64,000 bases of DNA. Origin: Draconibacterium sediminis (GTDB taxonomy: Bacteria > Bacteroidota > Bacteroidia > Bacteroidales > Prolixibacteraceae). Location of the stretch: NCBI RefSeq assembly GCF_000949475.1, contig NZ_JRHC01000001.1, positions 124,001 through 188,000 on the forward strand, written 5' to 3'. The position numbers and the translations under genes are program-made. The notes below the pieces were generated by a model that was given only the letters and a program-made list of their open reading frames with translations, was not told where the DNA came from and did no database searches. Within the stretch, counting starts at the first letter, position 1. Each line of letters starts with the position of its first letter. Positions 1 through 8,340 of this stretch are shown here, one piece after another.

Positions 1-108
1 TTCCAAACCAACCAATCGGAATAAATCATCACAGTAGGCCATTGTATGACCGTTCTCCCTCTTGGCAAGTCGGAGTCTTTTACCATCGATATTTATGAAG
101 TCATTCAT
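1..108 (-). CDS. Partial hypothetical protein of the integrative element (N-terminal 36 codons)
   Basis: An open frame starts with ATG at 108-106 and runs off the left edge of the window without a stop, reading MNDFINIDGKRLRLAKREN and onward. Its ATG overlaps the TGA stop of the upstream gene (ATGA, 108-105), the usual sign of translational coupling, which is why I accept this short fragment as real. The visible 36 residues are basic and polar and show no recognisable domain. By position it belongs to the same minus-strand module as the replication-like and integrase genes to its right. Function unknown. Confidence 0.55.
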   Translation of the reverse strand, partial: MNDFINIDGKRLRLAKRENGHTMAYCDDLFRLVGLE

Positions 109-689
109 TTGGAGTAAAGAGTATTTAAAATTTCATTTTGCTGGTTAGTAGACATCTTCGAAATAATACATCCTCGTTCTTTCCGATATTCTCTACATGC
201 CCGTAGAACTATTTGCGGATTGAATTTTCCATAGAACTCTCCGTAAAATCCCTCACGAATACGATGAAACAGTAAAGTCAGTTCAGCTAGATTCAACATT
301 CCAATCTCTTCATACATGTACTCTGAAGTTTGCCTAAGCTGAATTTCTATTGCTTCGAAACCCATGAATAAACAAAGTTGAGTTAGCCACAAACTCAATA
401 GTAATCTTGGAGTTTCTTGGTTATACACATTTGTTAATTCTCGCAGATTAATCATCTTAGAAACGAGAGCTGCTTTCTGGGTATTAAGTATTCGATACCT
501 GTCAGCACAATAATCGAAATTAAATTGCTTCAAAAAATCCTTTCCAGTGGAACAAACCTTTTGTAGTTCAACTTTGCGTTTGCTCAATTCTGGCAATAAT
601 GTTTTCGACTGTTCTCGCTGTTTCAGCGCCCCTCGAATTGCTAGTTCTTTTCTTGTTTCCATTTCGTGATTTGTATAGCATTGAATCAA
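105..689 (-). CDS. DUF6633-like mobile-element protein
   Basis: Up to 194 residues, soluble, with no signal peptide. The C-terminal half carries a block I recognise from proteins of Bacteroidota integrative elements (DUF6633-like): a Leu/Trp-rich stretch (LLSLWLTQLCLFMGF), then a segment around LLFHRIREGFYGEFYGKFNP followed by a basic tail. That family has no established biochemical role. The frame overlaps the end of the upstream gene by 122 nt with the first ATG and 95 nt with the ATG at 662, so the true start could lie further in. Its stop overlaps the next gene's start (ATGA). The family call rests on remembered sequence pattern only. Confidence 0.6.
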   Translation of the reverse strand: MIQCYTNHEMETRKELAIRGALKQREQSKTLLPELSKRKVELQKVCSTGKDFLKQFNFDYCADRYRILNTQKAALVSKMINLRELTNVYNQETPRLLLSLWLTQLCLFMGFEAIEIQLRQTSEYMYEEIGMLNLAELTLLFHRIREGFYGEFYGKFNPQIVLRACREYRKERGCIISKMSTNQQNEILNTLYSK

Positions 690-1428
690 ACCAGCTTTGT
701 CCGGTTGAATTCTGTTTAACTCTTAATTTTTCAGTTTTTTGTACATTCTGTTGATAGAATGGATCTTGCTCAAGAACATGCCACACCTCCCTTATATCAT
801 CTTCAGATTTTTGATCCTTTTCAACCAACATTTTAATGGGCTTAGTCCAGTCATCATATTTTGCCTGATCAACATGTTTGGTGCTCAAGTTAAATCGGAC
901 AAGATTGTCTCTGATTAATTTGTGAAAGGCTAAAGCAATTTTTAAATACTCCTTAGATTGAGTATCGAGGATTGATTCATCAACCTCGATAAGTAGTTCT
1001 TTCTTCTTTTTAAGTTTGGGTTTAGGTTTAGGTTTAATTATTGTATCAGGGTCACTATCAGACTGACTATCCAAGTGACCATCAGGATGACTATTATATT
1101 TTGACACTATCAATAATTGATACTCTGTTTTATTTTTTATATCTCTTGGATTACCCGAAGTGCCTTGCTTAACTTGAATAAGACCAGCCTCGATCAACCT
1201 TTTTTGTGCACTTTTAACAGAATTCACACTAAGTCCCGCCTTCCCACTGAGTTGGCGTTGACTTTGTTTAAAAGGATTTTGCCAATTGTAAGTATTACAC
1301 AGATGGACTAGAAAAAAATATAATCTGGTTTCATTGCCAGAGAACATATACTCTTCGTTAAGCCTCCAAAACTGATTTGCCAATTCAATGTAATTAAGCC
1401 CTGGGCGATATGTATTCTGATCACCCAT
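568..1428 (-). CDS. Helix-turn-helix replication/replisome-organiser-like protein of the integrative element
   Basis: 286 residues. Residues 1-110 form a winged-helix-like region with a clear helix-turn-helix (QRQLSGKAGLSVNSVKSAQK), as in the N-terminal domains of phage and plasmid replication initiators. Then come an acidic Ser/Asp linker, a run of Lys/Pro (near residue 135) and an alpha-helical C-terminal region that could be DnaD-like. A role in starting replication of the excised element, or in loading a helicase, is inferred from architecture and from its place next to an integrase. The start at 1428 overlaps the stop of the small upstream gene by 8 nt. A plasmid-type regulator is the alternative. 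Confidence 0.6.
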   Translation of the reverse strand: MGDQNTYRPGLNYIELANQFWRLNEEYMFSGNETRLYFFLVHLCNTYNWQNPFKQSQRQLSGKAGLSVNSVKSAQKRLIEAGLIQVKQGTSGNPRDIKNKTEYQLLIVSKYNSHPDGHLDSQSDSDPDTIIKPKPKPKLKKKKELLIEVDESILDTQSKEYLKIALAFHKLIRDNLVRFNLSTKHVDQAKYDDWTKPIKMLVEKDQKSEDDIREVWHVLEQDPFYQQNVQKTEKLRVKQNSTGQSWFDSMLYKSRNGNKKRTSNSRGAETARTVENIIARIEQTQS

Positions 1429-1633
1429 GCTTCATTAAGGTTTTAAGATTGTTATGAATAAGAATCCGGCGAAGATTTTCCATTTCGGATTTTGTGCCGG
1501 TACGCCGACTGCAGTATTGTCCCAACGGCCAGTTACGAGGTAAATCTTCGAGTTTCACGATCTCTAATTCACCTGAATCGAGACATAGCAGCAAAGTATA
1601 TTCCTCTGTGCTTTTAGCTTTTTCATCTTCCAT
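1421..1633 (-). CDS. Small hypothetical protein of the integrative element
   Basis: 70 residues, beginning MEDEKAKSTEEYTLLLCLDS, with no motif I recognise. I keep it because it lies in the same orientation as its neighbours, its stop overlaps the start of the replication-like gene by 8 nt, and about 60 bp separate it from the next gene upstream, so it fits the operon. The product is probably cytosolic. No function is proposed. Confidence 0.5.
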   Translation of the reverse strand: MEDEKAKSTEEYTLLLCLDSGELEIVKLEDLPRNWPLGQYCSRRTGTKSEMENLRRILIHNNLKTLMKHG

Positions 1634-1696
1634 ATAAAATGCTTCGTTAATAGTTTATTCTTTTACTCATGACTATAACAGAAGCCGTTACGTAGT

Positions 1697-2002
1697 TTAG
1701 AAATTAGCCAGATCCTCACGCAGCTCAGAATCATAATAGATTATCTCACGACCAAGTCTGTGGTGTCTGATCTTTCCTTGTTTCCGATACTTCGAGAAAG
1801 ACACACGTGACTTATTGTATCTTTTGCTAGCTTCCTTTTCGCTCAAAGGCTTTTCATTGATTTTTAAGCCCACAATAATTTCCTTAGCCGTCATTGTTGC
1901 CACACTTTGAGCAAAATCATTTAAGCTTTCCGGTGTTACAAAGAGCTGTACATTAGCTCCTACTCCCGGTGTGTTTTTTTTAACTAATTCTTCTAACCTC
2001 AT
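1697..2002 (-). CDS. Excisionase-like helix-turn-helix protein (DUF3853-like)
   Basis: 101 residues. The C-terminal half (about residues 52-98) reads as a MerR/excisionase-type winged helix: a KPLSEKEASKRYNKSRVSFS helix-turn-helix, a basic turn (KYRKQGKIRHHRLGREI) and the tail YYDSELREDL. Small proteins of this type next to a tyrosine recombinase commonly act as excisionase or as the element's DNA-binding regulator. The gene lies just downstream of the integrase, separated by a hairpin with a U-tract. It may instead control the downstream replication module. Confidence 0.6.
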   Translation of the reverse strand: MRLEELVKKNTPGVGANVQLFVTPESLNDFAQSVATMTAKEIIVGLKINEKPLSEKEASKRYNKSRVSFSKYRKQGKIRHHRLGREIIYYDSELREDLANF

Positions 2003-2023
2003 ATTTCAAATCTTAAAAAAATG

Positions 2024-2064
2024 CATAAAAAAAGCCCGTCCCACGCGAACGTGAGATAGGCTTT
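2024..2064 (-). terminator. Rho-independent terminator after the integrase
   Basis: An imperfect stem (AAAGCCCGTC... pairing with ...GATAGGCTTT, loop around CGAA) is followed on the minus strand by a run of seven T. It sits between the integrase stop and the start of the excisionase-like gene, so it either ends integrase transcription or attenuates read-through into the small genes. Confidence 0.6.
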
Positions 2065-2156
2065 ACTTGTATCTCAAAAGTAATGCTTAGTTTACATCAA
2101 TGCAAATTGAGTTATGAATAGGGTTATTAACTTTGCTCAAGTATTACCATTATTGT

Positions 2157-3524
2157 TCAGGCAGACTTAACAACCTCCATAATTTGATTAACGCTTTTGG
2201 TTTGGGCAAGATTATTTCTTAAAGCGTCCTTATCATCGTCGATGTACCTTTTTAAAGTTTTAAAATCGCTATGTCCGGTTATTTCCATTACCTGAGGTAC
2301 TGGCATTTTATAGATATTCAACAATATAGAAACAGCTGTACGCCGGGCCATATGTGTTGAAATTATCCGATGAATTGGTTCCTCAATTACAATCGATTTC
2401 ACACCTTGTTTTCTGGTAATTTTTACAACCCTCTTTAACTTGGCCTTTTCAGCTGCTACCTTCAGGTTGTCATTTAGTTTCTGATTACTTATTTCTGGAA
2501 GTTTATATTTATACTTTTTAAGTACATCCAATGCCGGTGCGGCATATCCGACTAGTGGAATAACTGTTTCTTTCTTTGTTTTATAAGCTTGAAAAATCCA
2601 GGCATCCCCCATAATTTGTTCCTTTTTAAAGCCTGCAACATCACTCCAACGCTGGCCAGTAAAGGCTCCAAAACAAAATAAATCCCGAGCACGGTCCAGG
2701 TGATTATCCTTTCCAAAGTCGTGATCATAGAACTGTTTCAATTCTTGGATGCTAAGCGTTACGATATCTACATTCGAATCACGTTTGCTTCTAAACTCTG
2801 AATGTTGAAATATTGTATTCGAATGATATCCTCGTTCGAAACTCCAACGAAGAAAATTCTTTAAATTCTCTATGAATTTTGATACCGTATCATCGCGATA
2901 TCCATCCTCTTCTGACTTCTGATTCTCTGCTTCATATAACAGATAGTGACGATATGAATCAATGAAGTTCACATCAATCTTATCAAAATCAAATCTTCGA
3001 TAGTATTTATCAGTGAACTTGTTTAATACAGTTTTCGCAGTATTAAATTTTTGGATTGTTCGCGGATGGAGCTCAGCCGTCTTTCTCCGAATAAATTCTT
3101 TATAAACATCGAAAAATCCATTCTCTTCTTTTAACCTTGGATTCTGAAAATCAAATATAAAATCCTGAAGCTTATTTTTGATTTCATCATAAGAAGGCTG
3201 TTTGAGCTCCGCCTCCTCCATAATAGTACTATAGTACTCCTGGCTCTTCTCCAATAACCGGTTTAGCGATTTATTGAATTTCTGAGCTCCCGGTGCCTGT
3301 TGTTTCTTTCTTTGTTTGACAAAATCCCAATGTGCTGGAAAAACTTGCATGCCAGTTTTACATTTAAATCGGTGTTCCCTATCGAAACTAATAAAGAGTA
3401 AAACCGGCGTTTGATCTTGATTAAGTAATGATGAAATGTTTTTACCTAACTGCCTTCTTTTCTTCAACTCTTCAGAAACGCCCTTTTTATAGGGTTTCCG
3501 CAAAACAAAACTATAGTTTGGCAT
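2157..3524 (-). CDS. Tyrosine recombinase (phage-type integrase)
   Basis: 455 residues, typical of Bacteroidota integrases of this class. The N-terminal half (about 1-240) holds an arm-binding-like region and a SAM-like core-binding domain (FIRRKTAELHPRTIQKFNTA). The catalytic half shows the first Arg in GAFTGQRWSDVAGF, a Lys-bearing beta-hairpin (YKTKKETVIPL), the H-x-x-R box in STHMARRTAVSIL, the second His in EITGHSDFKTL and the Tyr nucleophile in KRYIDDD. It should integrate and excise the element to its left. The gene is transcribed away from the proposed attachment site at 3771-3792, the normal position of an integrase at one element end. All catalytic residues appear present, so it is probably active. 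Confidence 0.93.
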   Translation of the reverse strand: MPNYSFVLRKPYKKGVSEELKKRRQLGKNISSLLNQDQTPVLLFISFDREHRFKCKTGMQVFPAHWDFVKQRKKQQAPGAQKFNKSLNRLLEKSQEYYSTIMEEAELKQPSYDEIKNKLQDFIFDFQNPRLKEENGFFDVYKEFIRRKTAELHPRTIQKFNTAKTVLNKFTDKYYRRFDFDKIDVNFIDSYRHYLLYEAENQKSEEDGYRDDTVSKFIENLKNFLRWSFERGYHSNTIFQHSEFRSKRDSNVDIVTLSIQELKQFYDHDFGKDNHLDRARDLFCFGAFTGQRWSDVAGFKKEQIMGDAWIFQAYKTKKETVIPLVGYAAPALDVLKKYKYKLPEISNQKLNDNLKVAAEKAKLKRVVKITRKQGVKSIVIEEPIHRIISTHMARRTAVSILLNIYKMPVPQVMEITGHSDFKTLKRYIDDDKDALRNNLAQTKSVNQIMEVVKSA

Positions 3525-3615
3525 GATAATATTTTATTGTGTCCCGCGTGTCTTCAATTAATTTAGCTTGAAGATATAGAGACAATTCACTATAGTAACC
3601 TGATTATCTGTCATT

Positions 3616-3623
3616 CAAAGATA
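3616..3623 (-). promoter_or_regulatory. Candidate integrase promoter (-7 box)
   Basis: On the minus strand this is TATCTTTG, an exact match to the Bacteroidota -7 consensus TAnnTTTG, about 90 bp before the integrase ATG. The matching -33 TTG is poorly spaced (candidates at 3637-3639 and 3648-3650), so confidence is limited. Confidence 0.4.
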
Positions 3624-3770
3624 CAATAATTGGACACAAACGAGACACAAATCATTTACATTTTTATGAACTAGCTTTACATCGTTGTAAAACAATTATA
3701 GAAAATACCTCTATAATCTGCGTTTTTAAGGGGTTAAAAGCAATTTAACTATTTATAATTGTAAATTAAA

Positions 3771-3792
3771 AGTAGCGCTGCTCCCGCTACTT
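3771..3792 (+). other. Possible attachment site: tRNA 3'-end-like sequence / hairpin
   Basis: CTGCTCCCGCTACTT reads like the end of a tRNA T-stem, acceptor stem and discriminator base, but no tRNA body lies upstream; element-like AT-rich DNA is there instead. Directly downstream is a strong terminator of the kind that follows tRNA genes. This is the arrangement expected when an element integrates in a tRNA 3' end and leaves a short duplicate at its far border, with the intact tRNA beyond the left edge of the window. The same bases also form a perfect 7-bp hairpin (AGTAGCG/CGCTACT), so a plain stem-loop is the alternative. Confidence 0.35.
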
Positions 3793-3797
3793 AGATA

Positions 3798-3828
3798 AGC
3801 CAGAGGAATTTTTCTTCTGGCTTTTTTT
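3798..3828 (+). terminator. Rho-independent terminator beside the proposed attachment site
   Basis: An 11-bp stem (AGCCAGAGGAA with TTCTTCTGGCT, one G-U pair) with a 3-nt loop and a run of seven T on the plus strand. No gene in the window uses it directly; it would be the native terminator of a tRNA gene displaced by integration. Confidence 0.7.
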
Positions 3829-3922
3829 ATGCCCAAAATTTTATTGAAATACGCCCCTGTTTGAACAATTACACTTTAATTTGTTTCATAGGTAAACGAA
3901 ACGAAAAACTGTTCAACGCGTC

Positions 3923-4720
3923 ATGATTAAATCAGAATACCATATTGCAAAAATGGACTGTCCTTCCGAAGAGAATATGATTCGGATGAAACTGGATGGA
4001 ATTCAAGCCATAAAAAAACTGGAGTTTGACATTGAAAACCGCAACCTTACCGTTTTTCACTCCGAAGAAAATGAGGAAATTCTCTCGCGGTTGGAATCAC
4101 TGAATTTTGGCGCAAAACTATCGGCCAGCCACGCGGTGGATGAAAACGATTTTGCTCCGGAAAGTTCAGAGGTGCAGTCGAAACTACTTTGGTCAGTACT
4201 TTTAATCAATTTTGGCTTTTTTGTTATTGAAATGACAACCGGACTCATCTCCCGATCAATGGGACTGGTAGCCGATTCGCTGGATATGCTTGCCGATTCG
4301 TTTGTATACGGGCTCAGCCTTTGGGCCGTTGGTTCAACAGTTCTTCGAAAAAAGAAGGTTGCACGCCTAAGCGGTTACTTTCAGCTTTCACTTGCACTGC
4401 TGGGTATTATTGAAGTAGTGAGGCGCTTTATTCAGTCGGAAGCCATGCCCGATTACCGCATGATGATCGGCATTTCAATTCTGGCACTGATTGCCAACGC
4501 CATTTGTTTATGGCTTCTTCAAAAATCGAAAAGTAAAGAGGCTCATATGAAAGCCAGTATGATTTTTACCTCGAACGATGTGATTATTAATAGCGGTGTG
4601 ATTTTAGCCGGTATACTGGTTTTGGTAACACAATCGAAATATCCCGATTTAATTATCGGTTCAATCGTATTTCTGATTGTTGTTAGAGGGGCGATACGAA
4701 TACTAAAATTGGGCAAATAA
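3923..4720 (+). CDS. Cation diffusion facilitator-type transporter with N-terminal HMA-like domain
   Basis: 265 residues. Residues 1-70 resemble a heavy-metal-associated ferredoxin-like fold, but the usual CxxC site is replaced by MDCPSEEN with one Cys. Then come about six membrane helices from residue 88 with the CDF signatures: an Asp-rich site in TM2 (ADSLDMLADS) and a second in TM5 (TSNDVIINSG), which in the family bind Zn or other divalent cations. The usual C-terminal cytoplasmic domain is absent, so the N-terminal domain may replace it. It is predicted to be an inner-membrane metal efflux pump; the metal cannot be told from sequence. It is monocistronic and the first gene outside the integrative element. 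Confidence 0.8.
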   Translation: MIKSEYHIAKMDCPSEENMIRMKLDGIQAIKKLEFDIENRNLTVFHSEENEEILSRLESLNFGAKLSASHAVDENDFAPESSEVQSKLLWSVLLINFGFFVIEMTTGLISRSMGLVADSLDMLADSFVYGLSLWAVGSTVLRKKKVARLSGYFQLSLALLGIIEVVRRFIQSEAMPDYRMMIGISILALIANAICLWLLQKSKSKEAHMKASMIFTSNDVIINSGVILAGILVLVTQSKYPDLIIGSIVFLIVVRGAIRILKLGK

Positions 4721-4729
4721 CAACAATTC

Positions 4730-5557
4730 CTATTTTACCACATAATCAATTAAATTCCACAATTCAATACGCTCGATGACGCGAGCTTCATTTGTTTTTT
4801 TCATTATTTCGTTAAAATCCTGTTCAGGATGTATCGCTTTAAACGATTCGGCAAAACTAAGCTCTAAGGCATAGGAGTAATCCGAAAAAGTATTCATTGT
4901 AACATATTGGTATGGCCGGCCGGCACCACGCGGAAACAGCGCCTCCCAAAGTCCCCAGCCAACAGTTCTCCCCGATCGTATCGACTCCTCGTGAATCGGC
5001 ATCCAAACATCCTTCTCCAGCGCCTCGTATTCCGAACCTTTTCCCGGCTCTACTTTCATATAATTCACCTGAATGTAATTCGCCGGATCTGCAAAAGGAA
5101 TGGACGGAATGGCCGCCACGCCCTGATACAACTCCGACCGAACAATTTCGCGGGCCTTGTTGGTGCGATCAAGTATTTCGCTTAAACCCATATTAGGATG
5201 AACCTTTGCCGGAATTTCAGCATTCCAGGGATTTTCCAGTGTTTTCGGATTATTATAAGTGGTAATTGCCACATAGTTGTAACTATCTGCCGACCCTGTA
5301 AATTCAACCGCATATAAATTCCAGCTAACAATTATCCCTTGTTTTATTCTTTCCTGGTGCATGGGTTTCCATATTTTTTGCTCCGCCTCGAGATATTTCA
5401 GGTGACCATCGGGTTTCACATTAAAATATTCAACCACCACATATACCTGATCAGCAGCCTTTGCCGGCGTCGTTGCGAATACAAATACGGTACAAAAAAC
5501 AACCGCCGAAACAAATAGTGTAAGCCCGGCGAAACGCGATGATTGTTTATTCTTCAT
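4730..5557 (-). CDS. Secreted protein with two tandem dimeric alpha/beta-barrel-like repeats
   Basis: 275 residues with an N-terminal signal peptide (about 1-34, ending AKA). The mature protein is an internal duplication. Each half starts with a beta strand (YVVVEYFNVKPDG / YIQVNYMKVEPGK), continues with an E-x-x-x-W-x-P-x-H segment (KIWKPMHQE / DVWMPIHEE), a W-x-L/LW strand and ends in T-N-x-A-R. This looks like a fused pair of ferredoxin-like ABM/NIPSNAP-type domains, which normally dimerise. Ligand or reaction is unknown. It lies 16 bp downstream of the DUF5916 gene and is surely cotranscribed, so the two probably work together at the outer membrane or periplasm. Confidence 0.6.
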   Translation of the reverse strand: MKNKQSSRFAGLTLFVSAVVFCTVFVFATTPAKAADQVYVVVEYFNVKPDGHLKYLEAEQKIWKPMHQERIKQGIIVSWNLYAVEFTGSADSYNYVAITTYNNPKTLENPWNAEIPAKVHPNMGLSEILDRTNKAREIVRSELYQGVAAIPSIPFADPANYIQVNYMKVEPGKGSEYEALEKDVWMPIHEESIRSGRTVGWGLWEALFPRGAGRPYQYVTMNTFSDYSYALELSFAESFKAIHPEQDFNEIMKKTNEARVIERIELWNLIDYVVK

Positions 5558-5573
5558 GGAAGTATGCTTTTTG

Positions 5574-7847
5574 TTAAAGATTAATCCAGTACGACATTTT
5601 TAAAATCAGTCCCCTGTTCTTAGAAACCATTCCATCGGGCAAAAAGTTCTCGGTGTAAACAAGGAATAAATCAGAAACGGGAGCAAACCTCCACTGTAAC
5701 CTCGAGTTGATGTTAACATTATCGGCCTGTTCGTTATACTGAATAAAATTAGTCCAGAATATTTTCTCGGTGAATGTCAGGTCAATTCGTGGCCCTACCA
5801 GCCAAAACGCTCCACTTGGGTAGGGATCAGGCAAATCGATTTTGTTGTAGGTGTAATTCATTGCCAAACTAAAAATGGGCTTAATCCGATATCGAAAAGT
5901 TCCCGATACATTTGTGGCATTTCCATTGTAAAAACCTCCGTATCCTGCGCGGATATCAAATGAAAAATCCTTTCTGCTATTTGAAGAATAACTGGTATTT
6001 ATTGCATTCCAGGTATATTCCGATCCCGATGGCAAAGGTTCCGTGCCCTCTTTAAACTGCCTTGTCGGATCAAAATCATCAAACAATTTTACATAAATAT
6101 TTTGCCACTCAACATCTAAACGGCTTGAATTTAAAAAGTTTATTCTGTAACCCGTTTCCATTTCTTTGTCGGTAAATTCCCAATTTGTGTCGAGGAAGTA
6201 ATCCGCCCGAAAAGTTGGGCCATGTGTGCTAATTGTTTGGCTTTCGGGATAAAAACTGTAGCGCACATACGGGCCAAAGGTAAAGTAGCCGGTACGCGGA
6301 AAGAAGCCCATTTCGGCATTAAAGTTTTCGGCCACATATTCATGCGTCCAAAATGCCATAATTTTTCGGGTATTGTACCGAACACTTGTTCCGTGCGCCC
6401 AGTGTTTTGAGGTATGAACAGGATCATCAGAATTAAAATAGTAGAAACTGCCATCCCATTTATCGTCGGCCGACAAGAGGTTGTATTGCAAACCATATAC
6501 GCGGTTGTATTCATTTTGATCTCCGAAATCAAATCCGTCATCCTGGTCTTTTGAGAAGTTAATGCCCTGTTTCATGGCCACAATACCGGAAATGTTCGAT
6601 CGGCCGAAAAGCTGTTTTTTAAACGTCGCAACGGTATAATTATAAGCCGGTGTATCATCAAAACCATCATTTATCTGGTGTTTGGTTTGGGCATTTAACA
6701 GGCCCACACGCATGCCCTCTCCTACCTGTCCGCTTAAACGTGCTCCAAAAATCATGGGCGACGATAAACCAATACGGCGCGAGAAAAACACCTGCGACTG
6801 CCGGAACCCAAAATCGCTGAAAAGGTCGCTGTTTTCGATAAAAAACTGGCGCCGCTCGGGATAAAACAGCTCGAAACGGGTAACATTAGTTTGCTGACGG
6901 TCGACTTCAACCGTTGAAAAATCGGGATTTAAAGTCAGGTCGAGATTTAAAGAAGTTGACAAGGCCACTTTCCCGTCGAAACCCGCATTCCAGTCCCAGC
7001 CAATATTGTTATTTACCGAAAGATCTTTCTGAGTGGCAGAACCCGAAACATAAGGAATAATACTAATGTTGGAGCTGGCTTCAGGCGGTGTACCATCCCA
7101 TTTCAGCTCTCCTGAATACGTTAATGATGTTGGCTGGTATTGCCTTTTAACAGTGGTCCAGGTAGAGCGTTCGTTTCTTTTCAAATCATTTCTTACAAAC
7201 TGTATATTCCAGTTGCTGATATCATCAGCGTACCGAATCGATTTAAACGGAATTTTTATTTCTGCAGTCCATCCCTCATCCGTTTTTTTTGTTTTCGAAT
7301 ACCACACGTTATCCCACGAATCGGAAACAGCCATAAAACCACCGCCGCCACCGGTAACTACACCTTCCATTTGCACCCCCAAAGGTGTAATGGTAAATGC
7401 ATAACCATTTGTGAGGTCGTCGAAAGGATCGATAACCAACATTAAATAGTCGTTGTTTCGTTCACTGTAATCCCTTCTCAACGATTCAACAACGTAGTTT
7501 CCCGGCAACTCATCAAAACAGGTTACTCCCACATACAGGTTGTTATCATCGTAAAGTATACTGGCTTCGGTTTTTGAAAATGCGGTTGTATCGTCGATCG
7601 GGTACTGCCTGTGAAAATCCTTTGCTTTGTCGGCTGTTTGCCACACCGCTTCATCAAGTATCCCGTCAATGGTAATATCCGCATCGGTTTTTGTAATTTC
7701 CAGTGTCTTCTCCGGAATACGTTTTCCCTTTGTTCGTGAAATTAGTGATAGTTCAAATCGATCTTGTGCACTTCCCTCGAAAATCGAGATCATCCCCAAT
7801 AAAAGAATAAGCAATCCGCCTAATCCGTAAGTCTTAGTTCGGTTCAT
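5574..7847 (-). CDS. DUF5916 family outer-membrane protein with N-terminal CBM9-like domain
   Basis: 757 residues. A signal peptide (1-27) is followed by a family-9 carbohydrate-binding-like beta sandwich (about 45-240; ITIDGILDEAVWQTAD, YDDNNLYVGVTCFD, EIKIPFKSIRY). The rest is rich in aromatic beta strands as expected of an outer-membrane barrel, with the DUF5916 landmarks ERRQFFIENSDLF and FFSRRIG and a C-terminal strand ending in ILKMSYWINL. Family members are frequent in Bacteroidota, but their substrate is not established. It is the first gene of a two-gene operon with the tandem-barrel protein. Confidence 0.8.
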   Translation of the reverse strand: MNRTKTYGLGGLLILLLGMISIFEGSAQDRFELSLISRTKGKRIPEKTLEITKTDADITIDGILDEAVWQTADKAKDFHRQYPIDDTTAFSKTEASILYDDNNLYVGVTCFDELPGNYVVESLRRDYSERNNDYLMLVIDPFDDLTNGYAFTITPLGVQMEGVVTGGGGGFMAVSDSWDNVWYSKTKKTDEGWTAEIKIPFKSIRYADDISNWNIQFVRNDLKRNERSTWTTVKRQYQPTSLTYSGELKWDGTPPEASSNISIIPYVSGSATQKDLSVNNNIGWDWNAGFDGKVALSTSLNLDLTLNPDFSTVEVDRQQTNVTRFELFYPERRQFFIENSDLFSDFGFRQSQVFFSRRIGLSSPMIFGARLSGQVGEGMRVGLLNAQTKHQINDGFDDTPAYNYTVATFKKQLFGRSNISGIVAMKQGINFSKDQDDGFDFGDQNEYNRVYGLQYNLLSADDKWDGSFYYFNSDDPVHTSKHWAHGTSVRYNTRKIMAFWTHEYVAENFNAEMGFFPRTGYFTFGPYVRYSFYPESQTISTHGPTFRADYFLDTNWEFTDKEMETGYRINFLNSSRLDVEWQNIYVKLFDDFDPTRQFKEGTEPLPSGSEYTWNAINTSYSSNSRKDFSFDIRAGYGGFYNGNATNVSGTFRYRIKPIFSLAMNYTYNKIDLPDPYPSGAFWLVGPRIDLTFTEKIFWTNFIQYNEQADNVNINSRLQWRFAPVSDLFLVYTENFLPDGMVSKNRGLILKMSYWINL

Positions 7848-8340
7848 TTGGTTTTTTTAGCTAGGAAGCTCTTCACTTACTTCCTGTTTATTTTAAAATA
7901 TTTTGTTGCGGTTTATCTTTTGCACATTTATATCAGCTATAAATGAACAAGCAGTTAGATGGCCAAAATATCAGAAGGTTTAATTAAATCATAACTGAAG
8001 CGATGAATAAAAGATTCAGCGGGATGAATCAGTAGTTTCAGTACGTATTAAGATTATCGCTTACAAAACCTACAGCTTGTTAAGGTGTTGAAACATAACC
8101 TGAGTTGGAAGGCTGGCTGATCGGTATAAAAAGGTGGTAGAACAAAGATCCTGTACTGGCGCTTGAAGCATGACCAAACAAGTAATATTAAAAGTATTCC
8201 GGCCTCTACCGGGCCGGAACACCCTCCCCTAAGCAAACAGGGTTTACTATGAAAAAAATTGCCTACAAAGCCTTTGCCATGTAGCTTTTGTTATACGAGT
8301 TAAACTGGCATAAAGTTGTCGCCCGGCTTGTGGTTTAAAA
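7848..8340. other. Intergenic region without a recognisable gene
   Basis: About 490 bp between the DUF5916 start and the efp terminator. I see no credible ORF and no known RNA motif. One strong hairpin (8197-8219, TTCCGGCC...GGCCGGAA) lies inside it. On the minus strand the hairpin is followed by only four T three bases later, so it is a weak terminator candidate or a leader structure of the DUF5916 operon. Confidence 0.5.

Noticed and set aside
4907-5196. Two overlapping plus-strand open frames opposite the tandem-barrel gene
   Set aside because: Both are antisense shadows of a well-supported gene with a signal peptide and internal repeat.
8054-8236. Minus-strand 60-codon open frame between the DUF5916 gene and efp
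   Set aside because: Low-complexity composition, no start context, overlaps a strong hairpin and shows no domain; treated as chance.
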